Shown one piece after another: positions 26,723 through 36,407 of a stretch of DNA of 64,000 bases. This DNA comes from Gracilimonas sp040877545 (GTDB lineage: Bacteria; Bacteroidota; Rhodothermia; Balneolales; Balneolaceae), in assembly GCA_040877545.1 (NCBI GenBank), contig JBBDNN010000106.1, forward strand, positions 1 to 64,000. Direction: 5' to 3'. Positions within the stretch are counted from its first letter, which is position 1. Each line of letters opens with the position of its first letter. The notes below the pieces were generated by a model. The model made no database searches and was not told the origin of the DNA. It saw only the letters and a list, made by a program, of their open reading frames with translations. Both the position numbers and the translations under genes were made by a program.

Positions 26723-29272
26723 ATGAAACATCGCTTAGAATTATATAATAGCTTTGATCAGTCGGATGATAATTTTGAAGATTTCGATGATTTTGAACAA
26801 GCTATTCCTTTAATGTCCGAAGAAGAGGAAAAAAAACTCACAGAAGCTGAGATTCCTGATTCTCTACCTATTTTGCCTTTAAAAAATACTGTTTTATTTC
26901 CTGGTGTTGTCGTTCCAATAACTGTAGGACGAGATCGCTCTCTTACTTTGGTTAAAGAAGCCTATGAAGGAAATAAGATCATTGGGATAGTTACACAGAA
27001 AAAAGAAGACATTGAGCTACCGGATTTTAAAGATCTCCATACAATTGGAACGGTTGCCCAAATACTCAAGCTCATCAAAATGCCCGATGGCAGCAAAAGT
27101 ATTGTAATTCAGGGGAAATCTAATTTTGAGATTGAGAATTTCACTCAAAGTGATCCTTATTTCAAAGCCAATGTAAAACCCTATCTTAAAGAAATGGATA
27201 TTGAAGGGGTTGAACTGGACGCTTCTGTGCGAAACATCAAGGAAACAGCAGCCAAGATTATAAATATGTCGCCGAATATTCCATCGGAAGCATCTATAGC
27301 TGTCAATAATATCAACAGCCCTACATTTTTGCTGAATTTCATTTCCTCGAATTTGAATGTATCGGTTGCTGAGAAACAGAAATTATTAGGTATAAAAAAA
27401 TTCTCCGATAACCTTGATCAGGTTATGGAATTCCTGGAAAAAGAAGTCCAGGTATTGGATATGAGCGAAAAAATCCGAACAAAAGTAAAATCGGATATAG
27501 ATGATCAACAGCGGGAATTTTACCTGCGCCAGCAAATGAAGGCTATTCAGGAAGAACTTGGTGAAGATGCCGAACATCAGGATATCGAAAAACTGCGGCT
27601 TCGCCTTGCTGAAAAGAAACTTCCCGACTATGCTAAAGAAGTAGCTGAAAAAGAATTGCAACGCCTGGAAATGACTCCAAATGCATCTCCTAATTATGGC
27701 ATCATTCATGGTTATATTGAATGGATTTTGGATTTACCGTGGGATGAGTATTCAAAAGATAAACTGGATCTGGAATTTGCCCGAAAAGTTTTGGATGAAG
27801 ATCATTACGGGCTGGAAAAAGTAAAAAAGAGAATCGTAGAATACTTGGCTGTCCTGAAACTTAAAAAGGATATGAAGGCGCCAATTCTTTGTTTTTACGG
27901 CCCTCCGGGTGTTGGTAAAACATCCTTGGGTAAATCCATTGCCCGTGCTTTAAACCGTGAATTTGAACGATTTAGTTTGGGCGGAATTCGTGATGAAGCC
28001 GAGATCAGGGGGCATAGAAGAACCTATATTGGCGCGCTTCCCGGACGGATAATTCGGTCCATGAAAAAAGCCGGTAAAGGTAACCCGGTTATTATGCTCG
28101 ATGAAATTGATAAAGTTGGCAGCGATTATCGCGGGGATCCTACCTCTGCCCTGCTGGAAGTGTTAGATCCTGAACAAAATGACTCCTTCAGCGATAATTA
28201 CATGGAGCTCGAATACGACCTTTCCAAAGTATTATTTATTGCCACGGCAAACTCTCTGGATACGATTCCGGCTCCGTTAAGGGATCGAATGGAGATCATC
28301 AACATAAGTGGATATACACTGGAAGAAAAAACACAGATTGCCAAAAAATACCTGATTCCTAAACAGATAAAAGAAAACGGCCTTGGCGAAAATCAATTTA
28401 CCATTGAGGAAGTGGCGGTTAAGAAGATAATTGATGAATACACCCGGGAATCTGGAGTTCGGAATCTCGAAAGACAAATTGCCGGCGTTTGCCGTGGAGT
28501 AGCCGCCAAAATAGCCTCTGGTGAAATCGAAGATTTTGATGTAAAAGATGCTGACATAGAAGAATTTCTTGGCAAAAGAAAATTCTTTAGTGATGCCGCT
28601 GAACGTACTACGGTGCCTGGCGTAGCTACTGGATTGGCATGGACACCGTACGGCGGAGATATTCTTTTTATAGAAGCCAGTGTTTCTAAAGGCACGGGAA
28701 AATTGAGCATAACCGGGCAGCTTGGTGATGTGATGAAAGAGTCAGCAATGTTGGCTGTTTCTTATTTAAGAGCACATTCTGAAGCCACTGGAATTCCTGA
28801 AGAAGCCTTTAAATATTGGGATCTGCATATCCACGTTCCGGCAGGTGCTGTTCCAAAAGACGGACCATCAGCAGGTGTTTCGCTGATGGCTGCCATAGCT
28901 TCTATTTTCACACAAAGAAAAGTAAAAGGAACCATTGCTTTAACAGGTGAGATCACTTTGCGTGGATTGGTACTGCCGGTTGGAGGCATCAAAGAAAAAG
29001 TACTTGCTGCCAAGCGCGCTGGAATTAAACAAGTTCTGCTTCCCCAAAAAAATGAAAAAGATGTAGCCGAAATTGAAAAAGAAGTTATTGGCGATCTTGC
29101 AATTGATTACCTGGATCGCATGGAACCTCTCCTCGATAAAATTCTGGAAAAAGAAGCTGTTCAGGATCCGCATGAATTCTTTAAAGTAAGTGAAGAGCAT
29201 AAAAATGCAGTGGCGGGCACCAATGGGAAAAAAGATCCTATAGAGATTACAAGTTCAACTAAAAAAGATTAA
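26723..29272 (+). CDS. lon: ATP-dependent protease Lon
   Basis: Cytoplasmic AAA+ serine protease degrading misfolded and regulatory proteins. The 849-residue protein has the LON substrate-binding domain from about residue 45 (SLPILPLKNTVLFPGVVVPI), Walker A GPPGVGKTS near 393, Walker B IMLDEIDKVG, and the Ser-Lys dyad: Ser716 in PKDGPSAGVS and Lys757 in VGGIKEKVLAAKRAG. An acidic N-terminal extension (about 45 residues rich in Asp/Glu) and a C-terminal tail beyond the protease domain are extra relative to E. coli Lon and common in Bacteroidota. I see no clear heat-shock operator in the 127-base upstream gap. Confidence 0.96.
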   Translation: MKHRLELYNSFDQSDDNFEDFDDFEQAIPLMSEEEEKKLTEAEIPDSLPILPLKNTVLFPGVVVPITVGRDRSLTLVKEAYEGNKIIGIVTQKKEDIELPDFKDLHTIGTVAQILKLIKMPDGSKSIVIQGKSNFEIENFTQSDPYFKANVKPYLKEMDIEGVELDASVRNIKETAAKIINMSPNIPSEASIAVNNINSPTFLLNFISSNLNVSVAEKQKLLGIKKFSDNLDQVMEFLEKEVQVLDMSEKIRTKVKSDIDDQQREFYLRQQMKAIQEELGEDAEHQDIEKLRLRLAEKKLPDYAKEVAEKELQRLEMTPNASPNYGIIHGYIEWILDLPWDEYSKDKLDLEFARKVLDEDHYGLEKVKKRIVEYLAVLKLKKDMKAPILCFYGPPGVGKTSLGKSIARALNREFERFSLGGIRDEAEIRGHRRTYIGALPGRIIRSMKKAGKGNPVIMLDEIDKVGSDYRGDPTSALLEVLDPEQNDSFSDNYMELEYDLSKVLFIATANSLDTIPAPLRDRMEIINISGYTLEEKTQIAKKYLIPKQIKENGLGENQFTIEEVAVKKIIDEYTRESGVRNLERQIAGVCRGVAAKIASGEIEDFDVKDADIEEFLGKRKFFSDAAERTTVPGVATGLAWTPYGGDILFIEASVSKGTGKLSITGQLGDVMKESAMLAVSYLRAHSEATGIPEEAFKYWDLHIHVPAGAVPKDGPSAGVSLMAAIASIFTQRKVKGTIALTGEITLRGLVLPVGGIKEKVLAAKRAGIKQVLLPQKNEKDVAEIEKEVIGDLAIDYLDRMEPLLDKILEKEAVQDPHEFFKVSEEHKNAVAGTNGKKDPIEITSSTKKD

Positions 29273-29455
29273 ACAGTCTTATAAGAAAGAATGGGGTTTT
29301 GACAATGGATATCCTCCATTTGCCAGCTTATTTCTTTTCTTTTGGTGAAGGAAGTGTTCAATCTATTTCATATAAAAAGGAAACTTTCCCCGTTTTATCT
29401 CCTTAAAAGGATAAGTCAAGAGTTAGAACTCAAATATCAAAGAGAGGTTTTTATT

Positions 29456-30022
29456 ATGAGTAATGGAAAATTAGACGGTAAGAAAGTTGCAATTTTAGCA
29501 ACAAATGGTTTTGAAGAGATAGAACTGACAGCCCCCAGAAATGCCCTACTGGAGGCTGGTGCAGAAATATTTATAATTGCACCTGACTCTGGCACTATTG
29601 CCAGCTGGCATGAAGATGATTGGGGCGGGCAGTTTGAGGTTGATATGACAATTTCAGAAGCTGATCCTTCAAATTTTGATTCACTTATGCTTCCCGGCGG
29701 TGTTTTAAACCCGGATAAGCTTAGAATGAATAGGGACGCAATCGAATTCGTGAGGAAGTTTTTTGAAGCCGGTAAACCGGTAGCGGCTATCTGTCATGGA
29801 TTGCAGATATTAATTGATGCAGATGTCGTTGACGGACGCAAACTTACCTCCTATCCTTCGTTGCAGCACGATCTTGAAAATGCCGGAGCAATATGGGTCG
29901 ATGAAGAAGTTGTTGTAGATATGGGCCTTACCACAAGCAGATCCCCAGACGATTTGGAGGCTTTTAATCGTAAAATGATTGAAGAAATTGGAGAAGGCGT
30001 ACACGAAGAACAACACGCCTGA
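29456..30022 (+). CDS. DJ-1/PfpI family protein
   Basis: A 188-residue class I glutamine-amidotransferase-like protein related to PfpI/YhbO/YraA, a family associated with stress and with deglycase or glyoxalase activity. The nucleophile elbow is AAICHG (Cys in the family position) with the acidic partner in NGFEEIELTAPR. The start at 29456 is chosen because AGAGAGG lies about 8 bases upstream and MSNGKLDGKKVAILATNGFEE matches the usual N-terminus; the frame is open upstream without family resemblance. It stands alone between lon and rsgA and is followed by a terminator. Confidence 0.9.
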   Translation: MSNGKLDGKKVAILATNGFEEIELTAPRNALLEAGAEIFIIAPDSGTIASWHEDDWGGQFEVDMTISEADPSNFDSLMLPGGVLNPDKLRMNRDAIEFVRKFFEAGKPVAAICHGLQILIDADVVDGRKLTSYPSLQHDLENAGAIWVDEEVVVDMGLTTSRSPDDLEAFNRKMIEEIGEGVHEEQHA

Positions 30023-30045
30023 TCTGTTTTATTAGATATTAATTG

Positions 30046-30081
30046 AAAAGCCGCTTTCATAGGTTGAAAGTGGCTTTTTTT
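30046..30081 (+). terminator. Rho-independent terminator
   Basis: A 14-bp stem (AAAAGCCGCTTTCA with TGAAAGTGGCTTTT, one G-T pair) with a 5-base loop, followed by T, 23 bases after the PfpI-like gene. The A run on the other side would let it work in both directions, but no gene converges here. Confidence 0.9.
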
Positions 30082-30179
30082 GTGCTTATTCCTTTTCGGA
30101 GGCAGATAACACATTCTCCAATACATATGATAGATTACTAATAATCCCCTTCTCCACTCTTTTTTACTTATTTTGCACC

Positions 30180-31088
30180 ATGCAAAATGGAAGAGTCATA
30201 CAATCTACAGGCAGCTGGTATCGTGTTGATGTTAATGGTGAAATAATTAATTCTCGCCTGCCTGGCCGGTTTCGGTTAGAGGGTAAAGAAGTCACCAATC
30301 CCATTGCTGTAGGAGATTGGGTAGATATTACCATGACAGAAGACGGTTCCGGTAATATTGAGAAAATTCATGACAGGGAGAATTATATCCCCCGCCTGGC
30401 CACACATGGAAAAAGAGGTGAGCAGATTTTAGTATCTAATCTCGACCAGGCTTTTGTGGTTCAATCGATTCAAAAACCAAAACTGAAAGAAGGTTTTATC
30501 GATCGCTTTCTAATTACTTGCGAAGCTTATGAAATCAAGGCAATTATTCTTATCAATAAAATGGATTTAGCTGATGTAAAAGATCGAAATTTTGTAGAGG
30601 AATTGGTCCATCTTTATGAAAGCATCGGATATCCTGTCTTAACTACAAGTATAGAAGATGAAGATTCACTGCTTTCCCTTAAAAAAAGTCTTACCGATAA
30701 AACTTCAGCTTTCATAGGGCCTTCGGGTGTGGGAAAAACCAGCCTTATAAACACTATAGACCCGGATTATAATTTAAAAATAAGGGCAGTTTCAGAATCT
30801 TCCAGTAAAGGAAAACATGCCACCACTTTCGCACAGTTAATACCCTTGGCATTTGGGGGTTATCTCGCAGACACACCTGGAATCCGCGAATTTGGTTTGG
30901 TAAATATTGAACCGTGGGAACTTTCCCTATTTTTTCCTGAAATGCTGGAACCGCGCCAATACTGCAAATTTAGTAACTGCACGCATATCCATGAACCTAA
31001 ATGTGGAGTAGCTGAAGCTTTCGAATCCGGTGAAGTTGCTGCAAGCCGCTACAGTTCTTACCTGAACATGCTGGATTCCCTAGATTAA
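30180..31088 (+). CDS. rsgA: Small ribosomal subunit biogenesis GTPase
   Basis: Circularly permuted GTPase aiding 30S maturation. The 302-residue protein has an OB-fold N-terminus, then permuted G motifs in the order G4 NKMDLA, G1 GPSGVGKTSLIN, G3 DTPGIREFG, and a C-terminal zinc site (CKFSNCTHIHEPKC, three Cys and a His). The ATG at 30180 gives a normal length. It is monocistronic as far as the sequence shows. Confidence 0.95.
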   Translation: MQNGRVIQSTGSWYRVDVNGEIINSRLPGRFRLEGKEVTNPIAVGDWVDITMTEDGSGNIEKIHDRENYIPRLATHGKRGEQILVSNLDQAFVVQSIQKPKLKEGFIDRFLITCEAYEIKAIILINKMDLADVKDRNFVEELVHLYESIGYPVLTTSIEDEDSLLSLKKSLTDKTSAFIGPSGVGKTSLINTIDPDYNLKIRAVSESSSKGKHATTFAQLIPLAFGGYLADTPGIREFGLVNIEPWELSLFFPEMLEPRQYCKFSNCTHIHEPKCGVAEAFESGEVAASRYSSYLNMLDSLD

Positions 31089-31177
31089 GTTTTTATAAAA
31101 TACCTTAAATGGGGTATTCCTACTGTCATAAATTATATACATATTATGTAGCAAAATTATAATAGATAAGGAGTACT

Positions 31178-32308
31178 ATGTTTAACAGTTACAAAAAATT
31201 TATAAAAGGATTATGTGCTTTGGCTGTTTTAAGCCTGGGTACAATTGGTAGTGCTAATGCTCAACTCGGAGATGCCGGAGCTATTCTTAGAGCCGGTGCA
31301 GCAGATGCAAACATTCTTCTCGAAAATTATTTAGCCCCATTTGGCAAAGGTTTTGGAGCTGATTTAAATACAGGCTGGTTTAACACCGCTAAAACACATC
31401 AAACACTGGGCTTTGATGTAAATCTCACTGTGAGTGCCGCAGTAGTTCCAACGGCAGGTCAGGTAATTGACATCAATTCTCTGACACCACAGTTTGATCA
31501 ATTGGAGTTAACGGGTGGTAGTTCTGAAACACCTACCATCAGTGGGAATTCAGACACAGACACAAGATTAGGGGTTTATTGGAATGATCCCAGAACAGCA
31601 TCGCCTCAAGATGTCCTTTTTGATTTTGGAATGGTAGGAGGAACCGGAGTTCCCTATGTACCCGCACCTATGGTTCAAGCAACAATCGGGGTAATAAAGG
31701 ATACAGATGTTTCTCTGAGATTTATTCCTGAAACAGAAATATCTGCTATGGATGGTAGTGTAGGGTTATTTGGTTTTGGATTGAAGCATGGTATTAATCA
31801 ATGGTTACCTGGCGGTAGATTACTACCTGTAGATTTATCGGTGCAATTCGGTTATACTTCCTTTGCTTCAAACTCCGGTTTTGAAGTCTACCCAACTGAA
31901 AATTCCGATACTTACAATGAATTTGATCTGTCGGTATGGGAAGGGCAAGGACTAGAGTTAGAGACTTCTGCTACTACTTTCAATGTAATTGCAGGTAAAA
32001 CTTTGCCTTTTATTTCACTCTATGGTGGAGTTGGTTTGGAAGGTTCAACTACTACAATTAAAACACCGGGCTCTTTCCCTTATACAGCTCCAAATGAAAA
32101 TTATGATCCTGTATCAACAAACCCGGAACATAGAATAAAGGTAATTGAAAAAATTGATTCTCCCATTGATATTAATATTGATGGAGATAACTCATTCCGT
32201 GCCTTTGCAGGAACCAGAATTAAACTGGCTGTTTTTCAAATCTCTGCAAGTTATACCTTAGCGAATTATTCCTCATTTAATGTAGGCTTTGGCATTACGT
32301 TCAGATAA
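31178..32308 (+). CDS. DUF6588-like secreted protein
   Basis: A 376-residue protein with a signal peptide (about 1-28, ending SANA-Q). After cleavage, the LGDAGAILRAGAADANILLENYLAPFGKGFGADLNTGW segment is the hallmark of DUF6588 proteins of Bacteroidota. The rest has alternating beta strands and ends SFNVGFGITFR with a penultimate aromatic residue, suggesting an outer-membrane barrel. A strong AAGGAG Shine-Dalgarno lies just upstream of the ATG. Function is unknown. It is monocistronic and ends at a bidirectional terminator. Confidence 0.75.
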   Translation: MFNSYKKFIKGLCALAVLSLGTIGSANAQLGDAGAILRAGAADANILLENYLAPFGKGFGADLNTGWFNTAKTHQTLGFDVNLTVSAAVVPTAGQVIDINSLTPQFDQLELTGGSSETPTISGNSDTDTRLGVYWNDPRTASPQDVLFDFGMVGGTGVPYVPAPMVQATIGVIKDTDVSLRFIPETEISAMDGSVGLFGFGLKHGINQWLPGGRLLPVDLSVQFGYTSFASNSGFEVYPTENSDTYNEFDLSVWEGQGLELETSATTFNVIAGKTLPFISLYGGVGLEGSTTTIKTPGSFPYTAPNENYDPVSTNPEHRIKVIEKIDSPIDINIDGDNSFRAFAGTRIKLAVFQISASYTLANYSSFNVGFGITFR

Positions 32309-32341
32309 TCCTTCTGATACAGGATACCAGGATATAGAAAT

Positions 32342-32372
32342 AAAAAAAGGCGCTCTTTCGAGCGCCTTTTTT
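32342..32372. terminator. Bidirectional rho-independent terminator
   Basis: The stem AAAAGGCGCTC / GAGCGCCTTTT with a short TTTC loop is bordered by A on the left and T on the right. It separates the convergent DUF6588 gene and the ABC transporter operon. Confidence 0.92.
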
Positions 32373-32395
32373 GTGGCTTATGTTTATAACTTCCT

Positions 32396-33118
32396 TTAAA
32401 CAGCTACATCCAGATCAGCTAATACCGGTTTTTCCACTACCTGATCGCTTTCTACTATTCCATCACGCAGGCGAACAATTCGACGGGCATGCTCTGCTAT
32501 TTCATTTTCGTGTGTTACTACTATAATGGTATTTCCCTGGCGGTAAAGCTCTTCAAAAAGTAACATGATTTCTTCCCCGGTTTTGGTATCCAGATTACCT
32601 GTGGGCTCATCAGCAAGTAAAATGGAAGGGTCATTTACCAAAGCACGTGCTATCGCCACACGCTGGCGCTGACCTCCCGAGAGCTCATTTGGCTTATGAT
32701 CTACACGATCTCCCAGTCCAACTTTTGCAAGTACTTCTTTAGCACGTTCCTTTCTTTCTGCTGATTTTATACCTGCATAAATTAATGGCAGTTCCACATT
32801 TGCCAAACAACTTGTTCGGGGAAGCAGGTTAAAGGTTTGAAATACAAAACCAATTTCCCGGTTTCTGACTTCAGCAAGCTCAGCATCATCCATTTGGCTT
32901 ACTTTATGGCCATTCAACACATATTCACCCGATGTGGGCGTATCAAGGCAGCCAATCATATTCATCAAGGTGGATTTACCCGAACCAGAAGGCCCCATGA
33001 TTGCTATATATTCATTTTGCTGGATATCAAAACTCACACCGGCCAAAGCATGAACTTCTGTTTGGCCCATCTGGTAAATTTTAGTTAGATCAGATATTTG
33101 TATAACTGCATTCGACAT
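32396..33118 (-). CDS. ABC transporter ATPase (MacB/LolD type)
   Basis: ATPase component of a tripartite exporter, 240 residues. It has Walker A GPSGSGKST, the signature LSGGQRQRVAIARAL, Walker B LLADEPTGNLD and the H-loop VVTHE. The wording GNLDTKTGEEIMLLFEEL is typical of the MacB/LolD group that works with FtsX-type permeases. ATG 33118 (MSNAVIQISDL) is preferred to the ATG at 33142 because the latter would overlap the upstream gene and adds a non-family N-terminus. It is the last gene of the eight-gene export operon. Confidence 0.94.
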   Translation of the reverse strand: MSNAVIQISDLTKIYQMGQTEVHALAGVSFDIQQNEYIAIMGPSGSGKSTLMNMIGCLDTPTSGEYVLNGHKVSQMDDAELAEVRNREIGFVFQTFNLLPRTSCLANVELPLIYAGIKSAERKERAKEVLAKVGLGDRVDHKPNELSGGQRQRVAIARALVNDPSILLADEPTGNLDTKTGEEIMLLFEELYRQGNTIIVVTHENEIAEHARRIVRLRDGIVESDQVVEKPVLADLDVAV

Positions 33119-33128
33119 TGTTGATCCG

Positions 33129-34517
33129 TTATTCAGCAGCAATTAAATCAGCTGCTTTATTAATATTTACTTTATCGCCGTTTTTTAATGTATTGGAAAG
33201 AACCCTGTAACTTCCAATTACTATTTCATTTCCAGCCTCAATCCCATTTAGTATCTGTATATGAGTATTGTCGCTGATTCCTGTTTTAACTTCTCTTCGG
33301 TGAACCATGCCATCTTCAACTATAAAAACCACTTTCCGTATGTCTTCTTTTTTAATAATCAAATCATCCTGATCTGTACTCGCAAGGCTTATTTTAGCAG
33401 AATCACCCTCTGTAGAATCCTGTTTTGACGACTGAGTATCTTTTGCAAAATCACGCACAGCCACTGCCTGAATGGGTACCGATACTACATTTGTTGCAGT
33501 TTGAGTTTCAACATCAACCGTGGCAGACATCCCTGGTTTAAAAGCTGGAAAAAAATTCTCTTCAGGATCTTCAGAAGCTTCATTTCTAACGAAATTATTC
33601 CCTCCCTTATTCAGGTTATGAGGTGTTACAATCCGAACCTTTACCTGATAATTAGTTACCTGCTCATTCGTGCCGCTTCCGGTAACTAAAGCAGAGTTAG
33701 CTATTTCAGTAACAATACCATTAAACTTGCGCTCCGGGTAAGCATCCACTTCAATTCGGGCAGTATCGGCAAAATCCACATTTACTATATCATTTTCATT
33801 TACCTCGACCAACACCTCCATGCGATCGAGCAGTGAAACTCGCATCATATCGGTGCCAGCCATTTGTGAATTTCCCAAAACACGTTCCCCCGCCTCTACT
33901 GTCAGGCCGGTAATAGTACCATCTTGAGGTGCCCGAATAACGGTTTGCTCCAACTCTTCCTTAGCCTGCCTCAATTGAGCTTCGGCACTTTGAATTTGAT
34001 ATTCCGACGCTCTTAAACTAGCCTTTTGCGACTCCCAATTCGATTTTGCCTGAATATAATCCATTTCTGGAATTACATTTTTTTCATACAGCTGCTTGTC
34101 TCTGTTATAGGTAGCTTCAGCTTGGATTAAGGTAGCTTTTGTTTGCTCCATTCGAGCCCTTTGTGTAAGCAAAACAGCATTTAAATCATCAATTCTTGCC
34201 TGATAAATGTCAGGTTTTATGCGAACCAACAAATCTCCTTTACGAACAAAATCACCTTCTCGTACAGCAAGCTCAATTATTTCGCCAGATACATCAGGCC
34301 TTATAATAACTTCTATTTCCGGCTGAACTTTACCAGAGGCTGAAACCAGTTGAGTGACAGTTTTTAATTTTGCCTGGGCGGTTTCAACTTCTATACCGGT
34401 ATCAGAATTCCCAATAACTCCACTAAACTTTAATATTAAAACAACTATGATAATCGTTCCAAATACAATTCCAATCCACTTTAAGAATTTACCAGTGGAT
34501 GATTTTTTTCTTGCCAT
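33129..34517 (-). CDS. HlyD/MacA-family efflux adaptor
   Basis: Periplasmic adaptor of 462 residues linking the inner-membrane ABC transporter to TolC. A short basic N-terminus is followed by one membrane anchor (WIGIVFGTIIIVVLILKF), a biotinyl-lipoyl half motif (VSGEIIELAVREGDFVRKGDLLVRI), a long alpha-hairpin with coiled-coil pattern (about 95-190), the second lipoyl half (APQDGTITGLTVEAGE) and beta-barrel and membrane-proximal domains. An insertion of about 35 polar residues lies before VFIVEDGMVHRREVKTG. It follows the TolC gene by 27 bases. Confidence 0.93.
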   Translation of the reverse strand: MARKKSSTGKFLKWIGIVFGTIIIVVLILKFSGVIGNSDTGIEVETAQAKLKTVTQLVSASGKVQPEIEVIIRPDVSGEIIELAVREGDFVRKGDLLVRIKPDIYQARIDDLNAVLLTQRARMEQTKATLIQAEATYNRDKQLYEKNVIPEMDYIQAKSNWESQKASLRASEYQIQSAEAQLRQAKEELEQTVIRAPQDGTITGLTVEAGERVLGNSQMAGTDMMRVSLLDRMEVLVEVNENDIVNVDFADTARIEVDAYPERKFNGIVTEIANSALVTGSGTNEQVTNYQVKVRIVTPHNLNKGGNNFVRNEASEDPEENFFPAFKPGMSATVDVETQTATNVVSVPIQAVAVRDFAKDTQSSKQDSTEGDSAKISLASTDQDDLIIKKEDIRKVVFIVEDGMVHRREVKTGISDNTHIQILNGIEAGNEIVIGSYRVLSNTLKNGDKVNINKAADLIAAE

Positions 34518-34544
34518 TTTTGCCTCTGATGTGATAATTCTTTT

Positions 34545-35900
34545 TTAAAACTCTATATTTTCGCCGCTGAGTTTTCCAAGATAGTAATCTAAAAGTTTCT
34601 CTTGGAAAATCAGGTTATAAACTGAACTTGTGTGGTCAGATTGTGCGCTTACATAATTTGCCTGCGCCTGACTCAATTCAATCAAAGTACTTGCTCCAAC
34701 ATTATAGCGCTCTTGCTGTGTTTCAAAAGCTTTTTCGCTGGCGAATAATGCTTTCTCGGAAGCTGAAAGTTGTTTCGTGTAAGATGTAAAATCGTTGTAT
34801 GCTTGTGCTACCTCCTGAATAACCTGAAGCCTGGTATTATCCAATGAAAGTTCTGCATTTTTTAGCTGCACTCTGGATGACTCAATATTATACATTCGGT
34901 TCCAGTTCTGGAAAAGTGGTATTGATAAATTGAACCCAAGAGATTTGTTTATTTGTTGATCAAAAAACTGATCGTTAAAACTAGCACCTGGAAATAAATC
35001 TGAATCACTAAAGCGTGATGAAATTCCGGCTGAAGCAGATAAGGTTGGAGATAAACTTCCTTTAGCAATTTTTAATTGGTAGTTCAGGCCCCTGATTTCA
35101 GCAATTTCACTTTTAATATCAGAGCGGTTAAAAAGTGCTTCATCAATTAATTCACTCAGGTTATAAGATCTGGCTAATTCAATATTTTTTTCCTCATCAA
35201 AATCAGGAGTTACGAATTGATAATCTCCCAATGGATCTATTTGTAACTGTCTTATCAAAGCCAGTTTATTGAACTTCAAGCTATTCTCTTGTTGGGTTAC
35301 CGAAAGCTCATCGCTTGCTACCTGTGCTTCCTGATTATATAGATCAACTGATGGCCTCGAACCTACTTCAACCTGTGCCTGAACCTGTTCTAACTGTTTT
35401 TGAGAGGTTGCTAAATTCTCTTCAGAAATTTCTAATAGCTGCTGGCTTAGAAGTACCTGGAGATAACTCGAAGCTGTATTGAAAATCACATTCTCCTTAG
35501 ATCTCTGTAAACTCTCTTCTCTGGATACTTTTGCCTGTTTACTAAACCTGAGGGTATTTATATTATTGAATCCATCAAAGACAACTATGTTTGCACTTAA
35601 ATTTCCACTCAAATACCTGGAAGTAACATTCTGAAATTGCACCTCCTCCTGAATAAACTGTTGCCCAATTTGTCTACCACCATTTAAGCTGGCATTTACA
35701 GAAGGCAAAAAATCGGCATATTCGCTTTTTATATTCTCTTCGGAAAGATATAGATTATTTTCTGCTTGTTTGAGTTGGTAGTTATTATCGAGAGCAATAT
35801 TAATTGCTTCCTGAATGGTAATAGTTCGAGCTTCTTGTGCAAAGGTTATTCCTGTAGATAAAAATAGTGCACAAAATAGGAGTGAATGAATTCTTTTCAT
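34545..35900 (-). CDS. TolC-family outer-membrane efflux protein
   Basis: Outer-membrane channel subunit of 451 residues. The ATG at 35900 gives a proper signal peptide (MKRIHSLLFCALFLSTGITFAQ, cleaved near 21); the frame is open further upstream but the extra residues would bury it. Two OEP repeats are visible, each with long heptad-like helices (LAIDNNYQLKQAENNLYLSEENI near the N-terminus; LDNTRLQVIQEVAQAYNDF in the second). The ASTLIELSQAQANYVSAQSD motif near the end is typical. It pairs with the adaptor and ABC genes on either side. Confidence 0.92.
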   Translation of the reverse strand: MKRIHSLLFCALFLSTGITFAQEARTITIQEAINIALDNNYQLKQAENNLYLSEENIKSEYADFLPSVNASLNGGRQIGQQFIQEEVQFQNVTSRYLSGNLSANIVVFDGFNNINTLRFSKQAKVSREESLQRSKENVIFNTASSYLQVLLSQQLLEISEENLATSQKQLEQVQAQVEVGSRPSVDLYNQEAQVASDELSVTQQENSLKFNKLALIRQLQIDPLGDYQFVTPDFDEEKNIELARSYNLSELIDEALFNRSDIKSEIAEIRGLNYQLKIAKGSLSPTLSASAGISSRFSDSDLFPGASFNDQFFDQQINKSLGFNLSIPLFQNWNRMYNIESSRVQLKNAELSLDNTRLQVIQEVAQAYNDFTSYTKQLSASEKALFASEKAFETQQERYNVGASTLIELSQAQANYVSAQSDHTSSVYNLIFQEKLLDYYLGKLSGENIEF

Positions 35901-36023
35901 GTCTGAGATTCGTTTTTGTTTTCGGGTTGGGTACACGGGAATGGACAAAAATAGTTACATAAAAGGTGACTACTTTTTATTTTTAAATCCTTTTACAGCG
36001 ACCCGGTAAATAAGGAGGGGAAC

Positions 36024-36407
36024 TTAAGAAGATTTCTCGTTGCTTTTTTCGTTCAATCGAGAAACTCTGTTATCCAGATAGTCCATGAGCATATGGACAC
36101 TTTTTTTGGTTAATGCATTTTTTATCTCTCTGCCTACCACAGAACCTACCCCGTCCGATGAGTCCTTTTTATTTTGTGGAGATTTTGATGATTTTTTCTT
36201 CCCCTTTCCCAACAGTAATCCCAATACTAATGCTGCCCCTAGTGCAGGAAGCGGATATTTTCTAATAATAGCTTTAGGTGCAAAATTACTAGAAACATTT
36301 TCCTTTACCCCATCGATAGATCTATCCAAGTCGGTTTGTATTCTTGCAAGTTCAATTTCAAGAGCTTGTTTCTTTTTTTCTAACTGGCTTAAATTATTTT
36401 CGGACAT
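36024..36407 (-). CDS. Small membrane-associated coiled-coil protein
   Basis: A 127-residue protein with an N-terminal coiled coil (LSQLEKKKQALEIELARIQTDLDRSIDGVKENV), one short hydrophobic segment (YPLPALGAALVLGLLLG) and a basic Lys/Ser-rich tail. The pattern resembles the DUF883/DUF3618 class of small envelope proteins. Its start overlaps the preceding YqjE-like gene by 14 bases, and 123 bases separate it from the TolC start. No enzymatic motif is visible; a structural or stress role at the inner membrane is inferred. Confidence 0.7.
   Translation of the reverse strand: MSENNLSQLEKKKQALEIELARIQTDLDRSIDGVKENVSSNFAPKAIIRKYPLPALGAALVLGLLLGKGKKKSSKSPQNKKDSSDGVGSVVGREIKNALTKKSVHMLMDYLDNRVSRLNEKSNEKSS

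Noticed and set aside
29303..29322. Short hairpin (AATGGA/TCCATT) after lon
   Set aside because: Only six base pairs and no T-tract at the right distance; too weak to call a terminator.
29342..29455. Longer N-terminus for the DJ-1/PfpI protein
   Set aside because: The added 38 residues do not match the family, while a good Shine-Dalgarno precedes the ATG at 29456.
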